From Richelia sinica FACHB-800 (GTDB lineage: Bacteria; Cyanobacteriota; Cyanobacteriia; Cyanobacteriales; Nostocaceae): a stretch of DNA of 64,000 bases. A model generated the notes under the pieces. The model searched no databases and was not told the origin of the DNA. It saw nothing but the letters and a program-made list of their open reading frames with translations. The position numbers and the translations under genes were made by a program. Where the stretch lies: contig NZ_JACJTT010000020.1 in the NCBI RefSeq assembly GCF_014698825.1, forward strand, positions 1 to 64,000, written 5' to 3'. Of this stretch, positions 37,588 through 46,638 are shown piece by piece. Each line of letters opens with the position of its first letter. Position 1 is the first letter of the stretch.

Positions 37588-37938
37588 GAAAATCTTGTCT
37601 GTATGTATGAAACGGATAGATACATTGCATATATTGCATGAGCGATAAGGCTTTATGGGTGCAAAATCACTACCAGGACTTATGCAAAATGCCTTTGCTA
37701 CGCTACGCGAACGCTATAGGGATACGTGGTTCGATTCTTCCGTAGTTTGTGTGTAAGTCCTATTAACGTGAAAGCTATGCTATTCCTGCATCATAAACTC
37801 TTTTGTCCTCTTTTTTTCCTAAGTCCCGCTATCCCCTCTTGCACCCATATACTTGAGGATGGATAAGATTAGAGATAAAAAATTAAACAATATACTATTA
37901 CTTTCTTCTGTTTTTATAAACAGCTTTCTCGCCTATTT
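37588..37938. other. Intergenic region upstream of the nitrate operon
   Basis: No gene is supported. A repeat-like CTACGCTACGCGAACGCTATAGG segment lies at about 37697-37721. A GGTTCGATTC match near 37729 mimics a tRNA T-loop but has no accompanying cloverleaf. Confidence 0.45.
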
Positions 37939-38400
37939 CTAAATGAGTTTTTCCATCAGGAAATTCCTAAACTTTTGTCCTCTACGTTCAACTTCTTGTT
38001 GTTGGACAACAATAAAGTTGTGACTAGCAAAAAATGGCTTGGCTGTAATACTGGCTTCCGTAAATAATCTGTGAATTTTTAATTCCCTAGCTGTTAATTC
38101 TATTTTTTCTAAAATTCTTTTACCGACTCCCCGTCGTTGCCAAGCATGATGACAGTAGAAGCAATCTATACGACCATTTATTTCTAAATTACTAAAGCCG
38201 ATAATTAGATCCTGCTCTACTGCCACAAAAGTAAAGCTATTGCTTAACCTTTCAACCCACTGTTGCTTATCTTGGTCACCTGTTGCCCAAGCATTCACCT
38301 GTTCTTGGTTATAATCCTGAATATTAATGCGATGCACGGTGTCATAAAACAGTTGAATAATATCTTGTGTATCCGCTATTTCGTAATTTCTGACTTCCAT
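37939..38400 (-). CDS. GNAT family N-acetyltransferase
   Basis: 153 residues. The fold is clear from MEVRNYEIADTQDIIQLFYDTVHRIN at the start, VEQDLIIGFSNLEINGRIDCFYCHHAWQRRGVGKRILEKIE (acetyl-CoA motif A) and the C-terminal TEASITAKPFFASHNFIVVQQQEVERRG. This resembles the YafP-type acetyltransferases. The substrate is unknown and no operon partner is present. Confidence 0.87.
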   Translation of the reverse strand: MEVRNYEIADTQDIIQLFYDTVHRINIQDYNQEQVNAWATGDQDKQQWVERLSNSFTFVAVEQDLIIGFSNLEINGRIDCFYCHHAWQRRGVGKRILEKIELTARELKIHRLFTEASITAKPFFASHNFIVVQQQEVERRGQKFRNFLMEKLI

Positions 38401-38547
38401 AAATCATAGATATAAATATGTAATTGTAATATGCAAAATAATAATCAGAGGCATACAATAAATACTAGTCAATAAACCCCTGACAATCAGCAAATCAATA
38501 TATTAAATATGCCTTGATAATTGCAGCAGTAAGAATACTGTTTCTGC

Positions 38548-38889
38548 TTATGTTAAATCTTTTTTAATCTGTCTTATTGCTGCTTGCAGTTGCTCTGAAT
38601 GACTCCAAATTACAAAACCACCATAAATTAATTTGCCATGATTATCAGCTAAAAATATGTGGTGAAGTCCAATCACGTTTTTGCAAGTTTTAACCACAGT
38701 GCTATCGTTTAGAGTAAAGATAGGTCTAGACCATTTAAAATCTCTGTCATGACACGGTGAAATACTAGGTACAGCATCTAAAATTGCGACAGCTTTCTGT
38801 GCAACCTGTGAAATAGTACAGGCTGATTCAGCTTGATAAAATACATCATCAACAAAGTAATCAACAAGTTTCCCCATTAAAGATTTCAT
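38548..38889 (-). CDS. Conserved hypothetical protein
   Basis: 113 residues from the ATG at 38889 (MKSLMGKLVDYFVDD); a GTG at 38895 would add two. A small alpha/beta protein with two paired strands (FKWSRPIFTLND; NVIGLHHIFLADNHGKLIYGGFVIW) and helical ends. I do not recognise the family. It stands alone between two long spacers. Confidence 0.55.
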   Translation of the reverse strand: MKSLMGKLVDYFVDDVFYQAESACTISQVAQKAVAILDAVPSISPCHDRDFKWSRPIFTLNDSTVVKTCKNVIGLHHIFLADNHGKLIYGGFVIWSHSEQLQAAIRQIKKDLT

Positions 38890-38895
38890 TGACAC

Positions 38896-39525
38896 CAGAA
38901 GGATTACAAGCAGTATTTAAGTTTGCGGTTGACTTTATGCAAGAAGAATTTTTTTATACTTTACCATTGTTATCTGAGACAGCGTAATGCGATTTTTGGC
39001 GAATGAAAATTTCCCGTCTAGGAGTGTATTAAGTCTACTCTCGTAGTATTTTCACGCAGCGACAACGTCAATTTACTGCCAACATATACTAAAATTTGGA
39101 CAGCTGGAACTGCCATCCATCCGCTAATTTCAAAATTCGCAGTTCCAGTTTCTCACTATTGAAAAAATCACTAATTACTCCCAATAGCTACCAACACATC
39201 CACAAGTCCTGACTCGTGGTGATTTTTCCACTATCATCTTCCGTAGCATCTCACAGTCCAGGTAGCTGATAAGCAAAGGGATCATCAATAGATATCTGGT
39301 GGTAATTAAATGTGTGTGGCTTGAAAACCTTGTAGAGACTTCCGATGGAACGTTTCTACAAAGTTTTTACCGGATGTGTAATACTTACAAAATGCTTAAC
39401 AGTGAGTTGAAGAAATGTTTAACTTGTTTAAACTTGCTTGTCATTAATATTACTGTGGTGTAATATCTGGGTTAATTGCTATCAATTTTATGGTCACCGA
39501 TTAATTGTACTTACCAGGTAATACC
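38896..39525. other. Intergenic region between divergent genes
   Basis: About 630 bases without a supported gene. It contains one degenerate palindrome of the GTAGAGACGT family at 39330-39361. The promoter of the DUF4231 gene must lie towards the right end. Confidence 0.45.
39330..39361. repeat. Degenerate palindrome of the GTAGAGACGT family
   Basis: TTGTAGAGACTTCC and GGAACGTTTCTACAA flank a short centre. It matches the perfect copies at 1631-1659 and 40337-40372 with a few changes. Confidence 0.6.
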
Positions 39526-40317
39526 ATGTTGCTTTTGTTTAGACTCATTGATTATTTATTGGCTGCCATTGCTGCTAGTGCTGTAGTGATAATTTATCTG
39601 GACTCTAGTAACCAGCAATATGTTATTGCTGCTGCTGCTGCTTTAACTGTTTCCATCGCCTTATTTCTGCTTAATCGACAGTCAGTCAACAATGCTAGAA
39701 AAGATGAACAAAAACAGGAAATTTCTAAAAAAGCAGAACTTTATACTGCCCTATTAAACAATAGCAGTTCGCCAGACAACAACACAGTAGCTATTGCTAG
39801 AAGCAAAGCTTTACAATATTGTCAAGATTTAGTAGACGACTATAAAAATGTTCGTAATCTATCAAGAAATCTTTACTATATTTTACAAATATCTACCGTC
39901 GTATTATCTGGTATTACACCAATTTTGGTACTAGTTGATAAATTAGAATCAGGGCAACCTTGGTTAAAATGGTTACCGGTCATTTGTCCGGCTGTTGCCT
40001 CTATTGTTGCCAGTATTGTCACCTCTTTTCCTTTTCAGAAAAATTGGCTTGCTGCTAACACAGCAGTTGAATTATTAGAAGCTGAACAGGAAAAGTTTAT
40101 TTTAGGTATTACTCCCTTTTATCGTTGTTACGATATTTCTGATCCCATTCAACAGCAACAAAAGATTAGTCAAGCTATTGAAGTGTTCGTGAATCAGGTA
40201 AATACTATTCACTTACAACAAGTACAGCAATCTACAGAACCACAGCAAGAAAAGAAAGAAGAAGCACCAGCAGAAAGTAAGGACAAAGAAGCCGAGTCAC
40301 TAGTCAAGGCTGAGTAA
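39526..40317 (+). CDS. DUF4231/SLATT-like membrane protein
   Basis: About 263 residues from the ATG at 39526; a TTG at 39505 is possible. It has two membrane hairpins: residues about 5-50 (LLAAIAASAVVIIYL, YVIAAAAALTVSIALFLL) and about 120-170 (ILQISTVVLSGITPILVLV, VICPAVASIVASIVTSF). A helical cytoplasmic part contains NWLAANTAVELLEAEQEKFILGITPF, and the tail is Gln/Glu/Lys-rich. The two-TM plus helical layout resembles DUF4231 and the SLATT effector class, linked to nucleotide-signalling defence. Here it is alone, so no defence role is shown. Confidence 0.6.
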   Translation: MLLLFRLIDYLLAAIAASAVVIIYLDSSNQQYVIAAAAALTVSIALFLLNRQSVNNARKDEQKQEISKKAELYTALLNNSSSPDNNTVAIARSKALQYCQDLVDDYKNVRNLSRNLYYILQISTVVLSGITPILVLVDKLESGQPWLKWLPVICPAVASIVASIVTSFPFQKNWLAANTAVELLEAEQEKFILGITPFYRCYDISDPIQQQQKISQAIEVFVNQVNTIHLQQVQQSTEPQQEKKEEAPAESKDKEAESLVKAE

Positions 40318-40336
40318 TTAAATAGGCATCCGATGG

Positions 40337-40372
40337 ACAAGTAGAGACGTTACATGTAACGTCTCTACTTGT
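40337..40372. repeat. 36-base perfect palindrome, GTAGAGACGT family
   Basis: ACAAGTAGAGACGTTACA pairs perfectly with the following 18 bases. It lies 20 bases after the DUF4231 stop, where it could also stop transcription. Confidence 0.75.
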
Positions 40373-40701
40373 TTTATGGGAAACGCATATTAATTTCACC
40401 AGGTGTCTAATAATTATCTATCAATCCCATTATTCAAAGGTGTGTTAAAGAAGATGTTTCTGACTTACCATGAGTTTATGTAATATTCCAACAGCTTTAC
40501 CATATCCAGTTATTCTTTTTTTATGAATATTTTTTAAAATTTCAATTATTCTTAATGTTATTTATTAAATATTCAATATAACAAGAAATCTTGACAAAAT
40601 CAATATTTTAAAATAATTCTAGAAAAAATTGTTTGCTATATATTATATACATAGTAAAAATATACGATAACCATTAGGAACAACTATTTTTGATTCAAAC
40701 C

Positions 40702-41061
40702 ATGAAAATTCAATTTATTGGGACTACATTAGCAGTTTTAGCAATAATTAGCGGCTTAGATACTAGAGTTGCGGCTGAGTCACAAGCACCGAAAGCACAA
40801 GGAGAAAACGTGACTTTAAGCGGTGCTTCTTTGGTCAATATTAGCGATCGCACTGCTCAAGATGATTTTCCCACATTTTTTGAGGGACAAAATCCAGGAA
40901 ATAGACCTAACACAGCAGCCAATTCTGGCAGTTCTCAATCCTCTACTCTCCAAGATTCCCTCTCTCTATCTAGTACACCGATTTTCATTCAACCTGCCAA
41001 TCAAAATCTCAATGGCAATGATGGTTTACAGGTACAGTTAGATTTAACTAGTAATCAGTAG
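40702..41061 (+). CDS. Small secreted hypothetical protein
   Basis: 119 residues from the ATG at 40702 (MKIQFIGTTLAVLAIISGLDTRVAA, a clear signal peptide with AxA cleavage). The mature chain is Ser/Asn/Gln-rich and of low complexity, with no known domain. The preceding 330 bases (from the palindrome on) are AT-rich and hold no other gene. Probably periplasmic or outer-surface; function unknown. Confidence 0.6.
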   Translation: MKIQFIGTTLAVLAIISGLDTRVAAESQAPKAQGENVTLSGASLVNISDRTAQDDFPTFFEGQNPGNRPNTAANSGSSQSSTLQDSLSLSSTPIFIQPANQNLNGNDGLQVQLDLTSNQ

Positions 41062-41304
41062 TCTCGACTGGGGAAATTTGAGATTTTGGCGTTAGATGGT
41101 ATTTTTGTTCAATTTCCACCTCTGGAAACGTCAACATATTTACTCCAAAACTGCCCTTTTATCTCCTAAAAGTGACTCACTCCTGCTCAAATCACATACC
41201 CATAACGGTAAGTTGTTCGACCCCAACACCAAATATGGCTACGAAAATTATTCTGACTACTTTTGCAGTACAATGAGTCCTTTAGATAGAGGAGGGCAAA
41301 AAAG

Positions 41305-42648
41305 ATGACCCGTGTCATCATTGTGCGTCATGGTCAGAGTAGTTATAATATAGAACGGCGTATTCAAGGGCGCACTGATGCGTCAACTTTAACAGAAAAA
41401 GGTCAGCAGGACGCTATTAAAGTAGGTCAAGCCCTCAGTAGTATTTCTTTTCATGCAATCTATAGCAGTCCCCTGCAAAGAGCTAAATCAACAGCCGAAC
41501 TAATCCTGAGTCAATTAACAAACACGACGGCATTAATTCAACCTGCTGAATCTCTACGGGAAATTGACTTGCCTTTATGGGCAGGAATGCTAACGAGTGA
41601 AGTAAAAGAGAAGTTTCCTGAAGATTACCGTTTATGGAAAGAAAGTCCCCACGAGTTGAAGATGACCATCAACGAAAATGGGACAACAAAAGAGCATTTT
41701 CCAGTTTTATCTTTATATGCCCAAGCTAAAGAGTTTTGGCAAGAAATTTTATCTACCCACCAAGGTGAAACCATCCTGATTGTGGGACACAATGGCATTA
41801 ATCGTGCCTTGATTAGTACAGCATTGGGTATTGTTCCCAGTCGCTACCATTGCCTACAGCAATCTAACTGTGCCATTAGTGTCTTAAATTTTGCTGGTGG
41901 TTTGGGTGAACCAGTACAGTTAGAGTCCATGAATCAGACCCAACATCTGGGGGAAACTTTACCTTCCCTGCGTCCTGGTCACAAAGGAGTCAGACTGTTA
42001 TTAGTACGTCATGGGGAAACAGAATGGAACCGTCAAGGGAGATTTCAAGGACAAATCGACGTTCCCCTCAATGACAATGGTAGAAGCCAAGCGGCAAAAG
42101 CTGGAGAATTTCTCAAGGATGTAGCAATTGATTTTGCAGTTAGTAGCACAATGGCACGTCCCAAGGAAACAGCCGAGATTATTCTCAAACCCCATCCTGA
42201 TGTCAAGTTAGAAGTAGACGCTGGGTTACGGGAAATTAGCCACGGTTTGTGGGAAGGCAAATTTGAGTCAGAAATTGATCAAGAGTTTCCTGGTGAATTG
42301 CAACGTTGGCGGACAGTACCGGGAGAGGTACAAATGCCAGAAGGTGAAAATTTACAAGATGTTTGGGAACGTAGTGTTGCTGCTTGGCAGTCAATTATTG
42401 AGACAGCATTAGCCAATCAATTCCATACTGGTTTAATAGTGGCCCATGATGCTACTAATAAAACTTTGCTGTGTTATCTTCTCGGTTTAACCCCTGATAA
42501 TTTCTGGAATTTCCGTCAAGGTAATGGGGCTGTGAGTGTAATTGATTACCCAGCTGGATTAAATGGTTTACCAGTGCTGGAGGCGATGAATATCACTAGC
42601 CATTTAAGTGGTGGTGTACTGGATAAAACTGCTGCTGGGGCATTGTAA
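41305..42648 (+). CDS. Tandem histidine-phosphatase (phosphoglycerate mutase-like) protein
   Basis: 447 residues with two histidine phosphatase domains. The first catalytic motif is IIVRHGQSSYN (about residues 5-15), the second LLLVRHGETEWN (about 232-243). Each domain also has a second-half His (IVGHNGINRA; IVAHDATNK). GpmB/CobC-like enzymes of this form act as phosphoglycerate mutases or phosphatases, including the metal-independent phosphoserine phosphatase type in cyanobacteria. The ATG is preceded by a strong GAGGAGGG site. It lies 56 bases upstream of the dihydroorotase-like gene. Confidence 0.87.
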   Translation: MTRVIIVRHGQSSYNIERRIQGRTDASTLTEKGQQDAIKVGQALSSISFHAIYSSPLQRAKSTAELILSQLTNTTALIQPAESLREIDLPLWAGMLTSEVKEKFPEDYRLWKESPHELKMTINENGTTKEHFPVLSLYAQAKEFWQEILSTHQGETILIVGHNGINRALISTALGIVPSRYHCLQQSNCAISVLNFAGGLGEPVQLESMNQTQHLGETLPSLRPGHKGVRLLLVRHGETEWNRQGRFQGQIDVPLNDNGRSQAAKAGEFLKDVAIDFAVSSTMARPKETAEIILKPHPDVKLEVDAGLREISHGLWEGKFESEIDQEFPGELQRWRTVPGEVQMPEGENLQDVWERSVAAWQSIIETALANQFHTGLIVAHDATNKTLLCYLLGLTPDNFWNFRQGNGAVSVIDYPAGLNGLPVLEAMNITSHLSGGVLDKTAAGAL

Positions 42649-42704
42649 GGAATCATTGTTCAGCTGTTAGTAAAAACAAGGCTGAGAAATAATAGCGAAT
42701 TCTC

Positions 42705-43964
42705 ATGACAATTGAACTACTGCAACAAGTAAGGGTAATAGATCCTGTTCTGGGAACAGACCAAATCTCTGATGTGCTGATTCAAGATGGTTATATTCAA
42801 GGATTAGCACCGCAGATTTCCGATTTAGATGGAAATACTGTCGTTCGTGATTGCCGGGGTTTAGTTCTTGGGCCTGGGTTAGTGGATTTGTATAGTCATT
42901 GCGGTGAACCTGGATTTGAAGAAAGAGAAACTTTGACTTCTTGTTTACAGGCTGCTGCGGCTGGTGGTTTTACCAGAGTGAGCATTTTACCAGATACGTC
43001 TCCACCCATTGATAACCCAGCACTTGTAGCACAGTTGCAGCAAAAAAGAGATCGGGATAATTTATTACCCCATCTCTATCTATGGGGGGCGATTAGCTTG
43101 GAACTAGCGGGTAAACAATTAGCCGAAGTGGCTGATTTAGCGAGTTCTGGGGTAGTAGGTTTTAGTGATGGTCGCCCTTTGGAGAATTTAGGTTTAGTTC
43201 GGCGGGTGTTGGAATATTTGCAGCCCTTTGGTAAACCTGTGGCGTTGTGGCCTTGCGATCGCTTTCTTGCGTCCAATGGGGTGATGCGGGAAGGTGCAGA
43301 AGCTTTGCGAGTCGGTTTAGTACCTGTGCCTGTAAGTGCAGAAACCGCGGCCTTGGCAGCTATATTGGAATTAGTAGCCAATATTGGCACACCCGTACAT
43401 ATTATGCGGGTTTCTACTGCGCGGAGTGTGGAATTAATTGCCCAAGCCAAAGCCCAAGGATTGCCTGTCACCGCCAGCACTACCTGGATGCACGTTTTAT
43501 TAGATACCACATCTATCAAGAGTTATCACACAGCCTTGCACCTAGAGCCGCCCTTGGGAAATAATAGTGATATGTTAGCATTGCGTCATGCTGTGCGAAC
43601 TGGGGTGATTGATGCGATCGCCATTGACCATGCCCCATACACCTACGAAGAAAAAGTCCAAGCTTTTGCAGAATCTCCACCAGGAGCGATCGGTTTAGAA
43701 TTAGCACTACCTTTATTATGGTCAAATTTGGTAGCCACTGGTGAATTGACGGCATTGGAATTGTGGCGGGCATTGAGTCAAAATCCCGCAGCATGTTTGC
43801 AACAACATCTCCAGGGGATGAGTACAGGAAATAAGGCCGAGTTAACACTGTTTGACCCTGACAAGCATTGGCAAGTCAATCGTCAATCTCTGCATAGCCT
43901 TTCTAGTAATACTCCTTGGTTTGGGCAAGAAATCACCGGCAAAGTTGTGGAAATTTTTTGTTAA
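42705..43964 (+). CDS. pyrC: Dihydroorotase-like protein, key active-site residues substituted
   Basis: 419 residues with the full amidohydrolase barrel of type I dihydroorotase. The usual metal motif DxHxHxR reads DLYSHCG: the first His is Tyr63 and the substrate-binding Arg is Gly67. The usual PNT is PDT (Asp97). The late IDHAPYTYEEK segment is kept. Such changes resemble non-catalytic PyrC homologues that support aspartate transcarbamoylase in other bacteria. Automated pipelines would call it dihydroorotase (pyrC). Whether it has pyrimidine-pathway activity is doubtful. Confidence 0.85.
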   Translation: MTIELLQQVRVIDPVLGTDQISDVLIQDGYIQGLAPQISDLDGNTVVRDCRGLVLGPGLVDLYSHCGEPGFEERETLTSCLQAAAAGGFTRVSILPDTSPPIDNPALVAQLQQKRDRDNLLPHLYLWGAISLELAGKQLAEVADLASSGVVGFSDGRPLENLGLVRRVLEYLQPFGKPVALWPCDRFLASNGVMREGAEALRVGLVPVPVSAETAALAAILELVANIGTPVHIMRVSTARSVELIAQAKAQGLPVTASTTWMHVLLDTTSIKSYHTALHLEPPLGNNSDMLALRHAVRTGVIDAIAIDHAPYTYEEKVQAFAESPPGAIGLELALPLLWSNLVATGELTALELWRALSQNPAACLQQHLQGMSTGNKAELTLFDPDKHWQVNRQSLHSLSSNTPWFGQEITGKVVEIFC

Positions 43965-43994
43965 CGAATCTCTCAGATAACGCGAACAGAAGTT

Positions 43995-44230
43995 CAGTAG
44001 GGGCGGGTTTACAGATATCATCAACTATGAACGAGAATTGTGGTAAACCCGCCCGTACAGAAGTATGCCTACGGCACGCTGCGCGAACATAAGGCAGTAG
44101 GCAGGAGGCAGAAGTTTAAAAATGCAATAATTTGGGCAGTAATCGCATGAATTATCCTGTCTTCTTCTGTAACTCCTGTAACTCCTGTTCGCGAAGCGTG
44201 CCGTAGGCATACTCCTGAACTCCTGCACTT
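43995..44230. repeat. Composite repeat upstream of psbQ, inverted relative to 44772-44990
   Basis: It begins with the GTAGGGGCGGGTTTA inverted repeat (43997-44057). A GCCTACGGCACGC block, TTTAAAAATGCAATAATT and AACTCCTG tandem units follow. The first 90 or so bases match the reverse complement of the downstream copy with only a couple of differences; an extra stretch of about 22 bases follows GCGCGAACA. Confidence 0.85.
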
Positions 44231-44326
44231 CTAAAACTTCGCACCCTAGTAACAGGTGAAAACATCCAGCAAAATGCTAGAGTGACACTGTGATTAGGTA
44301 AACAAACAGCAATTTTATTTCAGTTT

Positions 44327-44770
44327 ATGGTGCGTCAACGCTCTATTTTTTCATTGATTCTGGTAGTATTGGCAACATTTCTATTTAGTTGCGGCAGCCC
44401 CAGTGTTGCAACTGCACCGCCAACTTATACAACCGCGCAAGTCTCGAAAATTAAAGCATACGTGCCGGAAATTCAAGTAGTGCGCGATCGCTCAGATGAA
44501 TTAAAAAATCTCATTCAAGAAGGTGAATGGATTAAAGTAGGTAACTTCATTCATGGGCCCATGGCTGAAGCTAGGTTAAACATGACCTACATCATCCCTA
44601 ACCTACTACCCCCAGACCAATCTAAAGCACGTCAAATCACAAAAGATTTATTAACTCATTTAGTGAAAGTTGACCAAGGTGCTAGCACAGCTAACAGTAA
44701 CTTAGCTTTAAGTAACTATAAAAGTGCTTTCGCAGATGTTGATAAGTTCCTAGAGTTAATTCCTGAATAG
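44327..44770 (+). CDS. psbQ: Photosystem II PsbQ (CyanoQ) lipoprotein
   Basis: 147 residues. A signal peptide ends in the lipobox LFSCG (lipidated Cys22), placing it on the lumenal side of the thylakoid. The four-helix PsbQ domain follows (IQVVRDRSDELKNLIQEGEWIKVGNFIHGPMAEARLNMTYIIPNLLP). It stabilises the oxygen-evolving complex of photosystem II. The gene lies alone between two inverted copies of a composite repeat, an unusual setting for a photosystem gene. Confidence 0.93.
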   Translation: MVRQRSIFSLILVVLATFLFSCGSPSVATAPPTYTTAQVSKIKAYVPEIQVVRDRSDELKNLIQEGEWIKVGNFIHGPMAEARLNMTYIIPNLLPPDQSKARQITKDLLTHLVKVDQGASTANSNLALSNYKSAFADVDKFLELIPE

Positions 44771-44771
44771 G

Positions 44772-44990
44772 GGAGAGAAGTTCAGAAGTTCAGAAGTTCA
44801 GGAGTTCAGAAGTTCAGAAGTTCAGGAGTTCAGGAGTTCAGAAGTTACAGAATAATTCATGCAATTACTGCTGAATTATTGCATTTTTAAATTTCTGTTC
44901 GCGTAGCGTGCCGTAGGCATACTTCTGTACGGGCGGGTTTACCAAAATTCTCGTTCATAGTTGATGATATCTGTAAACCCGCCCCTACTG
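44772..44990. repeat. Composite repeat downstream of psbQ
   Basis: It starts with tandem AGAAGTTC/AGGAGTTC 8-mers at 44776-44842, then the ACAGAATAATTCATGC to GCGTGCCGTAGGCATACTTCTG core. It ends with the GTACGGGCGGGTTTA inverted repeat (44928-44988). This is the reverse complement of the 43995-44230 element; the core also occurs in direct orientation at 34171-34250. Confidence 0.85.
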
Positions 44991-45103
44991 CCTCCTACCT
45001 TCTACCTCCTGCCTCCTGAGTCACAAAATGTCAGGGTGAGAGAGTGCTAGGGTGGAATGGGGATAACTCTTCACTCTTCACATCTCACTCTACAAAAACA
45101 GCT

Positions 45104-46237
45104 ATGAATATTGTGATTATCGGTTGTGGTGTGGTTGGGGCAGCGATCGCTTATGAGTTGAGTCTGGTTAAGGGCTTGAATATCACTGTTTTTGACCAAA
45201 AAGCACCAGCACAAGCTTCTACAGGGGCAGCACTCGGCGTTTTAATGGGTGTTATTAGCCAAAAGGTCAAGGGCAATGCCTGGCAAATTCGCCAAAATAG
45301 TATTCGTCGTTATGAAACTTTGATTCCTGAACTGGAAGCAGCAACAGGGCGAAAAATTCCTTGCAACCGTCAGGGAATTGTTATGTTGCTATCGGAAGAC
45401 TCAGAACATCCTTTAGAAAGTGGCGTAGAACCTCTTTCCGAGTGGGAACAACTCAGAGAAATTCGTCAATCTCAAGGGTGGAATTTAGAAGTTTGGGAAG
45501 TGGAACAACTACAAAAATTCTGCCCACAAATTAATCACCCTAAAATTATTGGTGCTGTTTATTCTCCTCAAGACCGTCAACTTAATCCCACAGCTTTGAC
45601 CTTAGCTTTGGTTGACGCAGCCCAACGCAATGGTGTGAAATTTCAATTTGATGTGACTGTTGAGGGAATGGAAAACCCTCACGCCCCTAAAGGATTGGGT
45701 ACAGACCAACAATGCACTAGTATCAACACTTCTGCGGGTAAAGTTTCTGCTGACTGGTTTATAGTTTCTGCTGGTTTGGGTTCTAAACAAATCACGAAAC
45801 AGTTTCATCAAATGGTGAATATCCGTCCGGTATTGGGACAGGCTTTATTCTTAAGTTTGGGAAGGTTATTAGGAAATGCTGATTTTCAACCAGTGATTAC
45901 AGGCAATGATGTACATATTGTTCCTGTAGGTAGCGGTGATTACTGGGTAGGTGCAACAGTGGAATTCCCCGATGATACAGATCATATTCCTGCCAATCCT
46001 GATTTGTTGGAAGCAGTCAGACAACAAGCGATCGCATTTGCCCCTGATTTAGCCTCAGCTAAAATTCTCCGCACTTGGTCAGGTTTACGTCCCCGTCCAG
46101 AAGGCAGACCAGCACCTGTTATTGGCAAGTTATCTGGTTATAGCAATGTTCTTTTGGCAACTGGACATTATCGTAATGGTGTTTTACTTGCACCAGCCAC
46201 CGCTTCGGCAATTCGGGAAATGATTGTTTCTAAATGA
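45104..46237 (+). CDS. FAD-dependent oxidoreductase, DadA/glycine oxidase-like
   Basis: 377 residues from the ATG at 45104, which starts right at the Rossmann strand MNIVIIGCGVVGAAIAYELS (GxGxxG); a longer start at 45044 would add a non-conserved leader. FAD contacts follow in FDQKAPAQASTGAALGVLMG. The C-terminal RTWSGLRPRPEGRPAPVIG and NVLLATGHYRNGVLLAPATA are typical of D-amino acid or glycine oxidases (DAO family). It probably oxidises a small amino acid or imino acid. A role in thiamine synthesis (ThiO) is possible. Confidence 0.87.
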   Translation: MNIVIIGCGVVGAAIAYELSLVKGLNITVFDQKAPAQASTGAALGVLMGVISQKVKGNAWQIRQNSIRRYETLIPELEAATGRKIPCNRQGIVMLLSEDSEHPLESGVEPLSEWEQLREIRQSQGWNLEVWEVEQLQKFCPQINHPKIIGAVYSPQDRQLNPTALTLALVDAAQRNGVKFQFDVTVEGMENPHAPKGLGTDQQCTSINTSAGKVSADWFIVSAGLGSKQITKQFHQMVNIRPVLGQALFLSLGRLLGNADFQPVITGNDVHIVPVGSGDYWVGATVEFPDDTDHIPANPDLLEAVRQQAIAFAPDLASAKILRTWSGLRPRPEGRPAPVIGKLSGYSNVLLATGHYRNGVLLAPATASAIREMIVSK

Positions 46238-46271
46238 TTAATATCGTTTCTTTGTGATTCTGTATATATTT

Positions 46272-46318
46272 ACCCCCCGTCTTCGTAGTCCCCCCTTAGC
46301 AAGGGGAACAGGGGGGTG
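46272..46318. repeat. C/G-rich inverted repeat
   Basis: ACCCCCCG and CAGGGGGGT flank an inner CCCCCTTAGCAAGGGG hairpin. It is a common cyanobacterial intergenic repeat type and lies between the convergent oxidase and toxin genes. Confidence 0.55.
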
Positions 46319-46377
46319 ATATTATGTGCATCTTCAGAAAAATTGGTGAAAGGTTTTACACGCAATTTATTGAGAGT

Positions 46378-46638
46378 TTATTCATAAACCTTGGAACGAT
46401 GGGCAATAGTAATTACTATAACCTGATGATTTGTATCATCGACTTCGTAAACTACCCTATATTCACCAATACGATAACGGTAATATCCTGATAAATCACC
46501 TTTCAGGGGTTTAATATTAGGATGGAGACGGGGATTTTGTTCTAGCTGTTCAAAGCACCTTGCTAGTTTTTTTGCTAAAATTTGTGTTGCTGAAACATAA
46601 ATTTTCTCAGCTTCATCAGATAAGACAAGACTATACAT
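46378..46638 (-). CDS. RelE/ParE-type toxin
   Basis: 86 residues with the RelE fold pattern: MYSLVLSDEAEKIY, then LKGDLSGYYRYRIGEYRVVYEVDDTNHQVIVITIAHRSKVYE. The RxRxGxYRVxY core and C-terminal HR-x-VY are the features of ribosome-dependent mRNA interferases. It overlaps the antitoxin gene by 8 bases, the usual antitoxin-first arrangement. Confidence 0.88.
   Translation of the reverse strand: MYSLVLSDEAEKIYVSATQILAKKLARCFEQLEQNPRLHPNIKPLKGDLSGYYRYRIGEYRVVYEVDDTNHQVIVITIAHRSKVYE

Noticed and set aside
37726-37740. tRNA T-loop-like GGTTCGATTC
   Set aside because: No matching acceptor, D or anticodon stems could be drawn around it.
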